Assembly (NCBI GenBank): GCA_016789785.1 | Contig: JAEUQE010000061.1 | Coordinates: 1-22,947 of the forward strand | DNA from: Bryobacterales bacterium | GTDB taxonomy: Bacteria; Acidobacteriota; Terriglobia; Bryobacterales; Bryobacteraceae | Direction of reading: 5' to 3' | Length of the DNA: 22,947 nucleotides | In this document: positions 14,472 through 22,947 of the stretch, piece after piece | Position numbering within the stretch: the stretch's first letter is position 1 | Layout: every line of letters begins with the position of its first letter | The notes under the pieces: model-generated | What the model was told of the DNA's origin: nothing | Databases searched by the model: none | What the model saw: the letters and a program-made list of their open reading frames with translations, nothing else | Position numbers and translations under genes: made by a program

Positions 14472-15770
14472 CTATGCCTCCGCCGGCCTCACCGGCGCTG
14501 CCCGCAGCGTCCACACATAGTGCAGCGCGTATACCGAGCAGCCGATCATGACCGCGGCCACCGCGTTCCATGCCAGCACCGTGATCGCCGTGAACAGAAA
14601 GCCCGCCGCCTCCACACGCCGCATCTTCGGCAATCGCGCCCACGTGCTCCAGCCCATCAGCGAGAAGCCCATCCATGCTGTGACGCCTGCCAGCGCCGAC
14701 AACGGCACATGCGACAGCACGCCGCCCAAATACTGCACCGCCGCGAGCAGAGCCACCGCATGCACGATGTTCGAGAATCGCGTGGTTCCGCCACATCGCA
14801 CGTTGGCGAGGCTTCGCGCCGGAATTCCGACACTCAGCGGCGCGCCGAACATCCCGGCCGCAAGATTCGCAATGCCATAGGCTCCCAGTTCGCGATCCGC
14901 ATCCAGCTTCTTCTGCCCTTGGCCGCGTCCGCGAAAATGATCCACCACACGCGAGGTCACCAGCAGGTTCACACTCGCCACAAACCCCAACAGAAAGCCC
15001 GCCGGCAACACCGTAAACACATCGCGCGGCGTCCAGGAGAAGCCCGCGAAGGGCGGTACGTTACTCGGAATCGTTCCGATCTCGCGCATCGTCCAGCCGA
15101 AGTAGTTCGAAATCAGGATCACGATTCCGATGCCCACGATCGGCGCGGGAACTCGCGGCATCCACCGCGCCGTCATGACGGAGATGCTGATCACGATGAG
15201 CGCGGTGACCAGCGTGGTCCACTGCATCTCCCCGATCTTCGCGAGATTCGCACCGAGCAGCACCAGCATGGACGCTTCCGGATCCACATCCAGACGCAAT
15301 CCAAAGATCGTGCGCAACTGTGTGATCACCATCATTCCGCCGATTCCGCAACTGAAGCCCGCCATCACCGAGTGCGGCACCATGGATGCGTAACGTCCCA
15401 GCCGCAGCACGCTGAACACCAGCATCACGACGGCTGCCACAATGGTCACCTTCGCCGCGCCGCCCACACCTTGTCCACGCACCGCCGCTGCCATGAAGGG
15501 CACGGTCACTGAACTCACGCCGCCAATCAAGACAGGATTGCGCCCGAGAAGTGCCGTGAAGGGCGCCGTGAGAATGGATGAGAAGAGTCCGAGAATGGGC
15601 GGAAGTTCCATCAACGAAGCCATTGCCAACCCATAAGGCAATGCAATCAGCGCCGCGAGGATTCCGCCTCCGATATCCCCGGCGAGCGCGCTCCACGAAT
15701 ACTTGCGAAGAGCGAGTGGCATCTCTAATCTTGTGAGTCGGTATGGAGATTCACACGTGGCTCCCGGCAA
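14472..15770 (-). CDS. SulP-family inorganic anion permease lacking a STAS domain
   Basis: Encodes 432 residues from TTG 15770, taken because AAAGGAGGAG lies directly upstream; the spacing is short, and ATG 15722 (giving 416 residues, without a binding site) is a good alternative. The protein has 10-14 hydrophobic segments with SulP signatures: GDIGGGILAALIALPYGLAM, GLFSSILTAPFTALLGRNPVLIGG and SVTVPFMAAAV near the N-terminus. It ends right after the last membrane helix, with no C-terminal STAS domain, which most bacterial SulP proteins have. The family carries sulfate, bicarbonate, molybdate or dicarboxylates by proton or sodium symport in the inner membrane; the substrate is not readable. 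It follows the Tat-exported aminotransferase on the same strand, 128 bases downstream, past a GC hairpin. Confidence 0.86.
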   Translation of the reverse strand: MPGATCESPYRLTRLEMPLALRKYSWSALAGDIGGGILAALIALPYGLAMASLMELPPILGLFSSILTAPFTALLGRNPVLIGGVSSVTVPFMAAAVRGQGVGGAAKVTIVAAVVMLVFSVLRLGRYASMVPHSVMAGFSCGIGGMMVITQLRTIFGLRLDVDPEASMLVLLGANLAKIGEMQWTTLVTALIVISISVMTARWMPRVPAPIVGIGIVILISNYFGWTMREIGTIPSNVPPFAGFSWTPRDVFTVLPAGFLLGFVASVNLLVTSRVVDHFRGRGQGQKKLDADRELGAYGIANLAAGMFGAPLSVGIPARSLANVRCGGTTRFSNIVHAVALLAAVQYLGGVLSHVPLSALAGVTAWMGFSLMGWSTWARLPKMRRVEAAGFLFTAITVLAWNAVAAVMIGCSVYALHYVWTLRAAPVRPAEA

Positions 15771-15864
15771 CTCCTCCTTTCTTGCTTGTCAGTGCAGGCA
15801 ATCCTGCTGCCGCCACGGCAATTGTGCCGGGGCCTTTTCCGCGGTATCCACCGCAAGATGGACA

Positions 15865-15882
15865 GGGGCCAGGGATGGCCCC
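15865..15882 (-). terminator. GC stem-loop after the aminotransferase gene
   Basis: GGGGCC (15865-15870) and GGCCCC (15877-15882) pair around a 6-base loop, 16 bases past the aminotransferase stop. No clear T-run follows in the direction of transcription. It may attenuate read-through into the SulP gene. Confidence 0.35.
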
Positions 15883-15898
15883 CTTCTCTCTCCCGTTG

Positions 15899-17041
15899 CT
15901 ATGCGCACACCTTCAGCAACGCCTTCTTGAACTTCTCCATCTCCTCCGCAGTGCCTACTGTGATGCGTGTGTGCTGCGGCCATGCCGGCCACACGCGCCC
16001 AATGAACACTTTCTCCTGCGCCATCAACTTCACCACCTCACCCGCGGGCCGCTTCGCATCCAGCATGAAGCAGTTGCTGTCCGATGGCACAAATCCGAAG
16101 TTGTTCTTCTCCAGAAACTCGAAGACATCGCTGCGGATCTGCTTGTTGAGCTTGCGCCGTTCCGCCACCAGGTTCTTTGACTTCAAACTTTCGTGCGCGC
16201 CGATCATTCCGGTCACCGGCAACGCGCCCGCCCCATAGGGACGGAGCTTCGTAATCAGATCCGGCCTCGCAATTGCCGCGCCTGCCCGCAGTCCCGCCAT
16301 TCCATACAACTTCGAGAACGTCCGCAGCACCAACACATCCTTGTCGGCAGCCACGAAATCGGTCGAGTACTGCGAATCGGAGAAGTGAATGTACGCTTCG
16401 TCGATGAGCACAATCGCGCCCTTCGGTTTGTTCGCCACCAGCCACTCCAGGTCCGCGCGGGTCGTCAGCGTTCCGGTCGGATTGTTCGGGTTGCAGATGT
16501 AGATGAGTCCTGCTTCCGGATCCGCCGCGGCCATAGCCTTCACATCGTGCGAGTGATCCTTGCGAAGCGGGATCTTGTGCACCTTCGATCCGACGAAATC
16601 AGCCGCGCGCGAGCCGGCCTCGTAGCCCGGGTCTGCCATGATCAGACTCTTCGTTGGCGAGGTGAACGCGAGAACCGCCCGGTGCAGTGGATCGCTCGAC
16701 CCGGCAAACGGCAGCACGTATTCCGGCTTCACGCCCTCCTGTTCCGCCAGCGTCCGGGCGAAGTTGAAGGACTCTTCGTACATGTAGCGGCCGCCCTTTT
16801 TCACCACGTTGTAGATCGCTTCGGCCGCTTCGAGACATGGCCCCATGGGATTCTCGTTGGCGTTGATCTTGACGGCATCCGGCGGCAGCGGGCCGATCAT
16901 GGAAAGCTGCGCGAGCGCCGCCTCATTGTAGAAGGGCAGGGCAGCCCCCGCCGTCAGTACCGTCGACAGTTTTCCGAAGGCGCGGCGGCTGAAACCACGC
17001 TTGAGAAACTCGCTCTTCTGTTCGTTTGTGAGTATGCTCAT
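15899..17041 (-). CDS. Tat-exported HisC-like PLP aminotransferase
   Basis: Encodes 380 residues. The N-terminus carries a twin-arginine signal (FSRRAFGK, R19-R20) and a hydrophobic stretch ending in ALA-Q near 44. The rest is a fold-type I class I/II aminotransferase most like histidinol-phosphate aminotransferase: ANENPMGP (61-68), NPNNPTG (184-190), D214 and Y217 in IDEAYIHF, the PLP lysine K244 in TFSKLYGMAGLRAG, and R359 in HTRITVG for the substrate carboxylate. All key residues are present. Tat export of a folded PLP enzyme puts it in the periplasm, so histidine biosynthesis is unlikely; a role on imported or cell-wall amino compounds is possible. GGGAAGAG lies upstream of the ATG. The gene begins 37 bases after a giant TonB-type receptor, past a small hairpin (17054-17065), and probably shares its transcript. 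Confidence 0.88.
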   Translation of the reverse strand: MSILTNEQKSEFLKRGFSRRAFGKLSTVLTAGAALPFYNEAALAQLSMIGPLPPDAVKINANENPMGPCLEAAEAIYNVVKKGGRYMYEESFNFARTLAEQEGVKPEYVLPFAGSSDPLHRAVLAFTSPTKSLIMADPGYEAGSRAADFVGSKVHKIPLRKDHSHDVKAMAAADPEAGLIYICNPNNPTGTLTTRADLEWLVANKPKGAIVLIDEAYIHFSDSQYSTDFVAADKDVLVLRTFSKLYGMAGLRAGAAIARPDLITKLRPYGAGALPVTGMIGAHESLKSKNLVAERRKLNKQIRSDVFEFLEKNNFGFVPSDSNCFMLDAKRPAGEVVKLMAQEKVFIGRVWPAWPQHTRITVGTAEEMEKFKKALLKVCA

Positions 17042-17078
17042 GTTCTCTTCCCTCGCCTTGAGGCGTTGTTCTTCTCAG

Positions 17079-20000
17079 TTAGAAAAAGAAGCGAACACCG
17101 AGTTGAATGTATCTCGGGAAGTTCGCCTGACGCGTGATCCGGCCGAAGCTCGCGTTGCCGAACGAAGTGTTCGGGCCACGGAACAACGGAGTGTTGAATG
17201 CATTCATGGCTTCCGCCCGGAACTGAGCCTTCCACTTCTCGTACACCGTGAAGGTCTTGAACACCGAGAGGTCCCAGTTGGCCGTGCCTGGCCCAAGATC
17301 AGAAATGGTGCGGCTGACGTTGCCGAAAGTAAGCGCGCCGGCTTGCGAGAATGCCGCGGCCGCGAGATAGTTGTCGAGCTTCGATCCGAGATCGCCGCTG
17401 ATGGTAGGCGAAATGCCGGTCGCATTCGGACGCTGCAATTCCGCGCCCGTCACGCTGTTCAGATTCTGGTTCTGCGTGACGGCAAGCGGAAAGCCCGTCT
17501 GATAGAGCATCAATCCGTTGATCGCCCATCCACCTGCAACCATATCCAGCACCTTGCTCTGGCTGAGGAATGTCCGGCCCTTTCCAAAGGGTAGCTCGTA
17601 AGTGAACGATCCGGAGAGGCGATGGGGCGTGTGCACCGTTGACAAACCATACTCCGCGCCGATGTCGTATGCGCTCTGCGGGAATCCGGTCTGCGCGTTC
17701 AGTGTGCTCGCCGTCGCGAATGACGAGTCGTGATTCTTGGACAGCGTATAGTTCGCGGTGAAGCTCATGCCCGCCGCCAGGCGCTTGTCGAACTTGATCA
17801 CCATGGAGTCATAGCGGGCCGTTGCCAGCGACGTGAAGGCGCGCACTGTGCCGAACTGCAAGTAGGGCTTCAGCAACTGCGCCCGCGATACACGCGCCGC
17901 GCCCACCACACCCGTACCGCCACGCCCCGCAAGCGGATTGTCGATCGCCTGCGACAGCGCGTTGATGCCGAGATCGTGGAAACGCGGTTCAAGCTGATTG
18001 ATGTTGTAGCCGCCCAGCGATGTGCCGCTCGGCGGAAGCTGCCGCGAGAACGATCCGACATAGCCGAGCGACAGCGCGATCTTGCCGGGAAGTTCGCGTT
18101 GCACGTCAAACGAATACTGATGGACGTAGGGCGAACGCCGCGCCTGATCGAAGAATCCGAACGACTGGCCCACGCCTGCCAGCAGTCCGAGCGCATTGCC
18201 AACCGGCCGCAGCACGCCGCCCGGAAACGGATTGCTGAGGTTCGCCGACGGTGAAAGTCCGCCGTCGTTCGATCCGATCAATTCAGTCGAGACCAGATAG
18301 CCCAACGCGATGTCCGTATTGCTCTCATAGCGCACCGGCGCCCAAAACAGACCGTATCCTCCGCGAATCGTCGTCTTCGGCGATACTGCCCATGCCACGC
18401 CGATCCGGGGTGCAAACTTGTTGCGATTCGGATTGCAGCACGTTGAAGCATTTCCGTTGACGCCCGCATACATCACGCCACCGCGCGGCAACACTCCGGT
18501 GACATTGGCGGCCAGCGGACTCACCACATTGCGGTCGAAGCCGACCACCAGCCGGTTCTCACGCTCGGCGAGGCCCGTCTCCCACTCGTAGCGCAGCCCG
18601 AGATTCAACGTCAGCTTCGGCGTGATCCGCCAGTCATCCTGGAAGTAACCCGCATAGTAGCGCGTGTAGGTGAGCAACTTCGTAAACTGGCGGACATCGC
18701 CGCCCGCCGGGAATCCCAACAGCAGGCTCGCCATGTCGCTGCCCGTTCCGTCGCCGCCTCGCAACGCATCCCGCCGCGTGAACTGGTCATTGAAGTTGAA
18801 CCGTCCGGAGATGTTGCTGAGCGGCAGGAAATCGATGTTGATCACGCGATAATCGGCGCCCGCCTTCAGGCTGTGCTTGCCGATGTACTTCGCCACGCTG
18901 CCCAACAGGTTGCGCGAGTGGAACATCTCCCAGGTCCCATTCGAGTCGGCGAGGTTCGAGAAGTTCTGCATGCCGATGGTGGGGAATCGCAGATACTGCA
19001 ACTGATTCACATACGAGGAGGGCAGCCCCAGCGTGGCCGGATTGAAGCCGTCCGCCACGGTGCGTGTATCGTTCGGAAAGCGGTTGAAGCCGTAGCGGAC
19101 ATTGATCACCATCGTTGGATTCGGCGTGAACGAGTTGTTCCACTGCGTGGCGTCCACCTTGCGATAGAGCAGCCAGCCCGTGGGTGTGGAGAGAGTGCCG
19201 AACCAGTTCTCACCGGGCTCGCGGCTGCCATAGTGCAGATACGATACGTTGGCGCGCCACCACGGAAAGAACTCGTGATCCACCTTCGCGGTCACCTGAT
19301 CGGCGCGGTCGCCCAGCACGGAGTTCGCCAGGAAATTCGGCGCGCCATGGAACGATGCCGAACGGCCCGGGCTTGGGAAGTACGACGCGATCGCGCGGCC
19401 CGCCGGATGAATGCGATTGCCAGGCAGCACGTTGCCCGCGAACGGATCGCGCACATACACGCCGTCCACCAGACGCGTGGAAAGCGGGTCGTAGATGGTT
19501 TGCATCGCACCTGATCGTGTGCGCGCCGCCGAGAAATCTCCCATTCGTTCCGCGGCCGTCGGCAGCGCGAATTCCTGCGACACCGCCGACTTCTGCCGGT
19601 AAGCTTCGCCAGCCAGCCAGAAGAACGAACGGTTGCGTCCGTTGTAGATCTTCGGAATCCAAACCGGTCCGCCGAACGAAGCGCCGTAGTTGCGGAACGG
19701 AGTGTTCGGCCGCGCGACACCGTTGCGGTTGTTGAAAAAGTCGTTGGCAAGCCATGAGCCTTCGCGCATATAGCCGAATGCGCTGCCGTGAATGTCGTTG
19801 CTGCCCGACTTCAGGAACGCATTGAACACACCGCCGCCCGTGCGTCCCATTTCCGCATCATAAGTGTTGGCCTGCACCTTCACTTCGCCAACGGCTTCGA
19901 TGGTCGGAATGATAATCGCGCGATTGTTCGCGTCGGTGATTGGCACGCCGTCCAGCAGATAGTTGTTGCCACGCACGGGACCGCCCGCGATGCTGATCTG

Positions 20001-20534
20001 CGATGAGCCGCTCTGATCCTGCATCCGGTTGAAGCGCGGATCGCCGACCTGCACCACGTTTGGCGCGATCTTCGCCATCATGAAGGGATTGCGCCCGAGG
20101 TTCGGCAGATCGAGGAGCTTCTGGCGATCCACCACCTGTCCCGTGGATGCATTCGAAGTCTCCATCAGCGGGATCTCTTCGGTCACCATCACGCTCTCGG
20201 TCACCTGGCCCACTTCCATCTTCAGGTCGAGAGTGAGGAACTGTTGGGTCGCCACCACGACGCCGGGCCTTTCCAGACGCTTGAATCCCGGTGCTTCCAC
20301 CGTGATCACATACGCCGCGGGTGCAACCGCCGAAAAGACATATTCACCAGATTCATTGGTCAGGGTGGAACGGGCCACATTGGTGCCGGCATCCGTGATG
20401 GTGACCTTGATGGTGGCAATGGCACCACCGGCGGAATCGGTCACCTGACCGCGGATGCCTCCGAAGTAGGACTGCGCCCACATCCCGGAAGCGGCCGATA
20501 GGAACACACTAAGCGCTGCAAGAAAAGATCGCAT
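17079..20534 (-). CDS. TonB-dependent receptor-like outer membrane protein with carboxypeptidase regulatory domain
   Basis: Encodes about 1151 residues from ATG 20534, where GGAGA lies 5-6 bases upstream and a clean signal peptide follows (MRSFLAALSVFL to GMWA-Q). An upstream in-frame start at 20600 would put 22 unlikely residues before it. The carboxypeptidase-regulatory domain spans about 24-105 (GGIRGQVTDSAGGAIATIKV, GEYVFSAVAPAAYVITVEAPGF). The plug carries DLPNLGRNPFMMAKIAPNVV and GGPVRGNNYLLDGVPI. The barrel ends in IQLGVRFFF, an aromatic C-terminus as needed for outer-membrane insertion. It resembles the receptor at 9002-12295 in layout only. Substrate unknown. It leads the apparent unit receptor, Tat aminotransferase, SulP permease. 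Confidence 0.9.
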   Translation of the reverse strand: MRSFLAALSVFLSAASGMWAQSYFGGIRGQVTDSAGGAIATIKVTITDAGTNVARSTLTNESGEYVFSAVAPAAYVITVEAPGFKRLERPGVVVATQQFLTLDLKMEVGQVTESVMVTEEIPLMETSNASTGQVVDRQKLLDLPNLGRNPFMMAKIAPNVVQVGDPRFNRMQDQSGSSQISIAGGPVRGNNYLLDGVPITDANNRAIIIPTIEAVGEVKVQANTYDAEMGRTGGGVFNAFLKSGSNDIHGSAFGYMREGSWLANDFFNNRNGVARPNTPFRNYGASFGGPVWIPKIYNGRNRSFFWLAGEAYRQKSAVSQEFALPTAAERMGDFSAARTRSGAMQTIYDPLSTRLVDGVYVRDPFAGNVLPGNRIHPAGRAIASYFPSPGRSASFHGAPNFLANSVLGDRADQVTAKVDHEFFPWWRANVSYLHYGSREPGENWFGTLSTPTGWLLYRKVDATQWNNSFTPNPTMVINVRYGFNRFPNDTRTVADGFNPATLGLPSSYVNQLQYLRFPTIGMQNFSNLADSNGTWEMFHSRNLLGSVAKYIGKHSLKAGADYRVINIDFLPLSNISGRFNFNDQFTRRDALRGGDGTGSDMASLLLGFPAGGDVRQFTKLLTYTRYYAGYFQDDWRITPKLTLNLGLRYEWETGLAERENRLVVGFDRNVVSPLAANVTGVLPRGGVMYAGVNGNASTCCNPNRNKFAPRIGVAWAVSPKTTIRGGYGLFWAPVRYESNTDIALGYLVSTELIGSNDGGLSPSANLSNPFPGGVLRPVGNALGLLAGVGQSFGFFDQARRSPYVHQYSFDVQRELPGKIALSLGYVGSFSRQLPPSGTSLGGYNINQLEPRFHDLGINALSQAIDNPLAGRGGTGVVGAARVSRAQLLKPYLQFGTVRAFTSLATARYDSMVIKFDKRLAAGMSFTANYTLSKNHDSSFATASTLNAQTGFPQSAYDIGAEYGLSTVHTPHRLSGSFTYELPFGKGRTFLSQSKVLDMVAGGWAINGLMLYQTGFPLAVTQNQNLNSVTGAELQRPNATGISPTISGDLGSKLDNYLAAAAFSQAGALTFGNVSRTISDLGPGTANWDLSVFKTFTVYEKWKAQFRAEAMNAFNTPLFRGPNTSFGNASFGRITRQANFPRYIQLGVRFFF

Positions 20535-20695
20535 GCTGTTCTCCAAACGAGAGGATTGGTAGTTGCGGTCTTCAAGCACGTTGACCGCGCATGCAACCAC
20601 TGACGAAGGGTTGTCCAGGTGAGAGAACGTTGGACGACGTGGAGCTGTGGAAGATCACTTGTAACAGAAGTAATCCCCGGAAGCCTCTTCGAAGA

Positions 20696-20724
20696 AGAAT
20701 AGAGGGAAATGCAACAGTTGTCGA
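20696..20724 (-). promoter_or_regulatory. Candidate promoter of the second receptor gene
   Basis: On the - strand, TCGACA (20719-20724, 5 of 6 consensus) and TATTCT (20696-20701, 4 of 6) are 17 bases apart. The implied leader before the ATG at 20534 is about 150 bases. The palindrome TCTTCGAAGA (20686-20695) sits right at the expected start of transcription and could be an operator. Confidence 0.35.
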
Positions 20725-20778
20725 ATCAGGTTTTTCGATGGGGTCGATAGAAAACGTTGATAAGGTGACGCGCCGGTG

Positions 20779-21414
20779 CTAACGGCGGGGGCTTGTGTAC
20801 CGGTTCCCGATCCTGCGCAACTCCGCTTCCTCCGCGGGATCGAAGCCGAACTCGTCGGCCACCAGATACTCCGTGCGTTGCGAATCCCGAAACACGCCGC
20901 TCTCACTATGTTTCGAGCGCCGGGTCATCATATGGAACAGCTCGTGCGCGAGAACACGGCCCATCGCGCGGCCCAACACCTGCTCCCGTCTTGGATGCGC
21001 GCGTCCGATGACGGCCGGGGTCACCGACCGCCGGATCGGATCACACTCCACGCTTCCAAACGGCAGGATCTCGTGATTCACGGTCTTCGACGTACCCAGA
21101 ACCACGGTCTCGCCATAGGGGCCGAGTTCGCTGAACAGAAACTGAACACCATCCATGTGGCACCGGCCGTTGAAGCGGAACACATAGAGATCGGTGAAGT
21201 CTTCCCGTCCCATGTTGCCTTCGTTGGCATCGCGCCAGTGGAGTTGCAGACCCGCGGGCTTGAGTAGAGACTCCACTTCGCGCTGCATGGCCTGGATGGA
21301 ACTCGCGGACGGCTTCTCGGCGAAGTCCATGTACACTGCCACGCTTGGCCGCGTTTCGGCGTTCAGAGCCACGCATGCCGCAAGCAGGGCGAGTTGTCGG
21401 ATCAACGGGGTCAT
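20779..21414 (-). CDS. Secreted HExxH metalloprotease-like protein
   Basis: Encodes 211 residues. The signal peptide spans about 1-19 (MTPLIRQLALLAACVALNA). A zincin motif H157-E-L-F-H161 (VLAHELFHMM) is clear. H169 lies 8 residues after the second His, two further than in metzincins, so it may or may not be the third zinc ligand; D187 or E188 in YLVADEF is another candidate. The rest (VAVYMDFAEKP, GLQLHWRDANEG, MDGVQFLFSELG) is not a named peptidase domain I can place, but similar small secreted proteins with HELYH-type motifs occur in Acidobacteriota, as far as I recall. The ATG has GGAAGG about 3-4 bases upstream. It starts 27 bases after the uvrC stop and is probably co-transcribed with it. 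Confidence 0.72.
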   Translation of the reverse strand: MTPLIRQLALLAACVALNAETRPSVAVYMDFAEKPSASSIQAMQREVESLLKPAGLQLHWRDANEGNMGREDFTDLYVFRFNGRCHMDGVQFLFSELGPYGETVVLGTSKTVNHEILPFGSVECDPIRRSVTPAVIGRAHPRREQVLGRAMGRVLAHELFHMMTRRSKHSESGVFRDSQRTEYLVADEFGFDPAEEAELRRIGNRYTSPRR

Positions 21415-21441
21415 ACGCCTTCCACGTAGGGCGATTCGCTC

Positions 21442-22947
21442 TCAGTTTATCTCAGATCCCTCTTGCGCGGAGCCATCGGAACCGCTCCAGAAAGCCTTCA
21501 GCCGGCGTGCAGCCGCGCGGCCCGCGATGGTCATGAGTTCCGCCTCCGTTGCCCCGCGCACGCGCTCCACGCTTCCGAAATGCTTGAGCAACTTCTCGAT
21601 CGTCTTGGCTCCGACGCCCGGCACTTGCGAAAGCTCGCTGGTAAGTTGTTCCGCGCTGCGGCGTGTCCGGTGAAACGTCACGGCGAACCGGTGCGCTTCG
21701 TCCCGCACCATTTGAATGAGATGCAACACCGGCGAGAAGCGGTCGAGGATCACTGGTTCCTGCTCCTGCCCGAATACGTAGATCCACTCTTCGCGCTTGG
21801 CAATCGACGCCAGCGGATGATTGATCACACCGATCGCCTCCAGTGCGCCCGCCGCCGCATGCAACTGACCCAGTCCACCGTCGACAAGAATCAGGCTCGG
21901 GAACTGCTGCTTCTCTTCGATCAGACGGGAGTAGCGGCGCGTGATCACCTCCCGCATCGACGCGAAATCGTCGTTGCCTTCCACGGTGCGGATGATGAAC
22001 TTGCGATAGTCCGCCTTCTTCATGCGCCCGTCTTCCCACACCACCATGCTCGCCACTTTGTTCGTGCCCTGGATGTGCGAGATGTCGAAACACTCAATGC
22101 GGCGCACCTTGGTGTCGAGATTCAATGCGTCCATCAGCGCTTCCTGAATCGCATCCGACGATGGCTTCAACACGCGGAAACGCAGATCGAAACTGTGCTT
22201 GGCGTTCGTCTCCACCAGTGAGAGCATGGCCTTCTTCTGCCCGCGCTGCGGTGTATGGATCTCCACTTTGCGGCCGCGCTTCTCGGTCAACAGTTCTTCC
22301 ATCACCTCGGCGTCCTCGAACTCGACGGGCACGTGGATCAACGCGGGGACGTACTGCTGGTCGAGATAAAGCTGCAGCAGGAGATCGGGGAAGAATTCCT
22401 GCGGATCGAACTCCGGCATGTTCTCCCAGAAGAACTCGCGGCGGTCGACGATCTTGCCGCCGCGCAGATGGAACAGATTTACGGCGATGAGCGGCGGCTC
22501 GGCGTAGTACGCCAGGATGTCGGTGTCGTCCCCTTCGGCGGCGGCCATCTTCTGGCGCTGCTCGACTTCTTCCACCGTGCTGATCAGATCGCGGAGCGCG
22601 GCGGCTTCTTCAAAGCGCAGATCTTCGGCGGCCTGTTCCATGCGGTCGCGCAATCCGGCGATCAGGTTGCGATGGCGCCCTTCGAGAAACATGCGGACGT
22701 CCTTCACCGCCTGGGCGTAGATGTCATTCGTGGTCAGGCCTTCCACGCACGGCCCGTGACAGCGGTGGATGTGATATTCCAGGCAGGGCTGCGAGTGATT
22801 GCGGGTCAGGTCGACTTTGCAGGATGGCACCTTGAAGTGGCGGTGGATGAAGTTCACCACGCGATGGGCGAGATTGCCCGGGAAGTAGGGGCCGTAGTGC
22901 GCCGAGCCTTTGCGCAGCCGCCGGGTCACGTAGACTCGCGGATACTT
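21442..22947 (-). CDS. uvrC: Excinuclease ABC subunit C, 5' end outside the window
   Basis: The frame is open to the window edge and begins KYPRVYVTRR, so the N-terminal GIY-YIG nuclease (about the first 90-100 residues) lies outside. Visible in order: four cysteines spaced C-x11-C-x7-C-x3-C (PSCKVDL, PCLEYHIHRCHGPC), the same spacing as the iron-sulfur ligands of E. coli UvrC; the UVR motif for UvrB contact (RDRMEQAAEDLRFEEAAALR); the RNase H-like second nuclease with ECFDISHIQG, LVDGGLGQL and RDEAHRFAVTFHR; and helix-hairpin-helix motifs (VPGVGAKTIEKLLKHFGSVE). UvrC makes both incisions in nucleotide excision repair in the cytoplasm. The C-terminus is normal. Confidence 0.96.
   Translation of the reverse strand, partial: KYPRVYVTRRLRKGSAHYGPYFPGNLAHRVVNFIHRHFKVPSCKVDLTRNHSQPCLEYHIHRCHGPCVEGLTTNDIYAQAVKDVRMFLEGRHRNLIAGLRDRMEQAAEDLRFEEAAALRDLISTVEEVEQRQKMAAAEGDDTDILAYYAEPPLIAVNLFHLRGGKIVDRREFFWENMPEFDPQEFFPDLLLQLYLDQQYVPALIHVPVEFEDAEVMEELLTEKRGRKVEIHTPQRGQKKAMLSLVETNAKHSFDLRFRVLKPSSDAIQEALMDALNLDTKVRRIECFDISHIQGTNKVASMVVWEDGRMKKADYRKFIIRTVEGNDDFASMREVITRRYSRLIEEKQQFPSLILVDGGLGQLHAAAGALEAIGVINHPLASIAKREEWIYVFGQEQEPVILDRFSPVLHLIQMVRDEAHRFAVTFHRTRRSAEQLTSELSQVPGVGAKTIEKLLKHFGSVERVRGATEAELMTIAGRAAARRLKAFWSGSDGSAQEGSEIN

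Noticed and set aside
1..22947. CRISPR array, insertion sequence, integrase or attachment sites
   Set aside because: No regularly spaced repeats, transposase or integrase genes, or paired terminal repeats were seen.

Overview
The window is GC-rich and densely coded on both strands. It carries two very large outer-membrane receptors of the carboxypeptidase-regulatory-domain/TonB type (1097 and about 1151 residues), a DUF1080 secreted protein, an ECF sigma/anti-sigma pair with TPR and CHAT proteins, and a Tat-exported aminotransferase. This mix is typical of soil Acidobacteriota of the Solibacter/Bryobacter kind. That placement is inference from gene content; no rRNA or tRNA is present to confirm it.

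Left part (1-2620, + strand): a 319-base stretch with no convincing gene but several short repeats and a consensus -10 box, then a secreted DUF1080 protein, an M15-type peptidoglycan peptidase with a LysM-like N-terminus, and a secreted protein with two FG-GAP/VCBS-like acidic repeats.

Central part (2734-8950, + strand): a tightly packed five-gene unit and the most interesting locus of the window. It encodes an ECF-like sigma factor, a membrane-spanning zinc-finger anti-sigma factor with a TPR tail (4-base overlap), a 970-residue exported TPR-CHAT protein with an intact His/Cys dyad, an unrecognised 270-residue protein, and a trypsin-like serine protease with an intact His/Asp/Ser triad. The anti-sigma and CHAT proteins share an ungapped motif, AYxxxRPFxYRxxGxPW, just outside the membrane. 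This suggests they touch the same partner or each other, and that the unit senses an envelope signal and answers with proteolysis and transcription. A strong stem-loop closes the unit.

Right part: a large TonB-type receptor (- strand) is divergent from a mandelate racemase/enolase-superfamily enzyme (+ strand). Next comes a toxin-antitoxin patch with a frameshifted hicA-like remnant and an intact overlapping hicB-hicA pair. A possible structured RNA lies between hicA and the convergent SulP gene. On the - strand, a second giant TonB-type receptor, a Tat-exported HisC-like aminotransferase and a SulP anion permease without a STAS domain follow one another in transcription order. The window ends with a secreted HExxH metalloprotease-like protein downstream of uvrC, whose 5' end lies outside the window.
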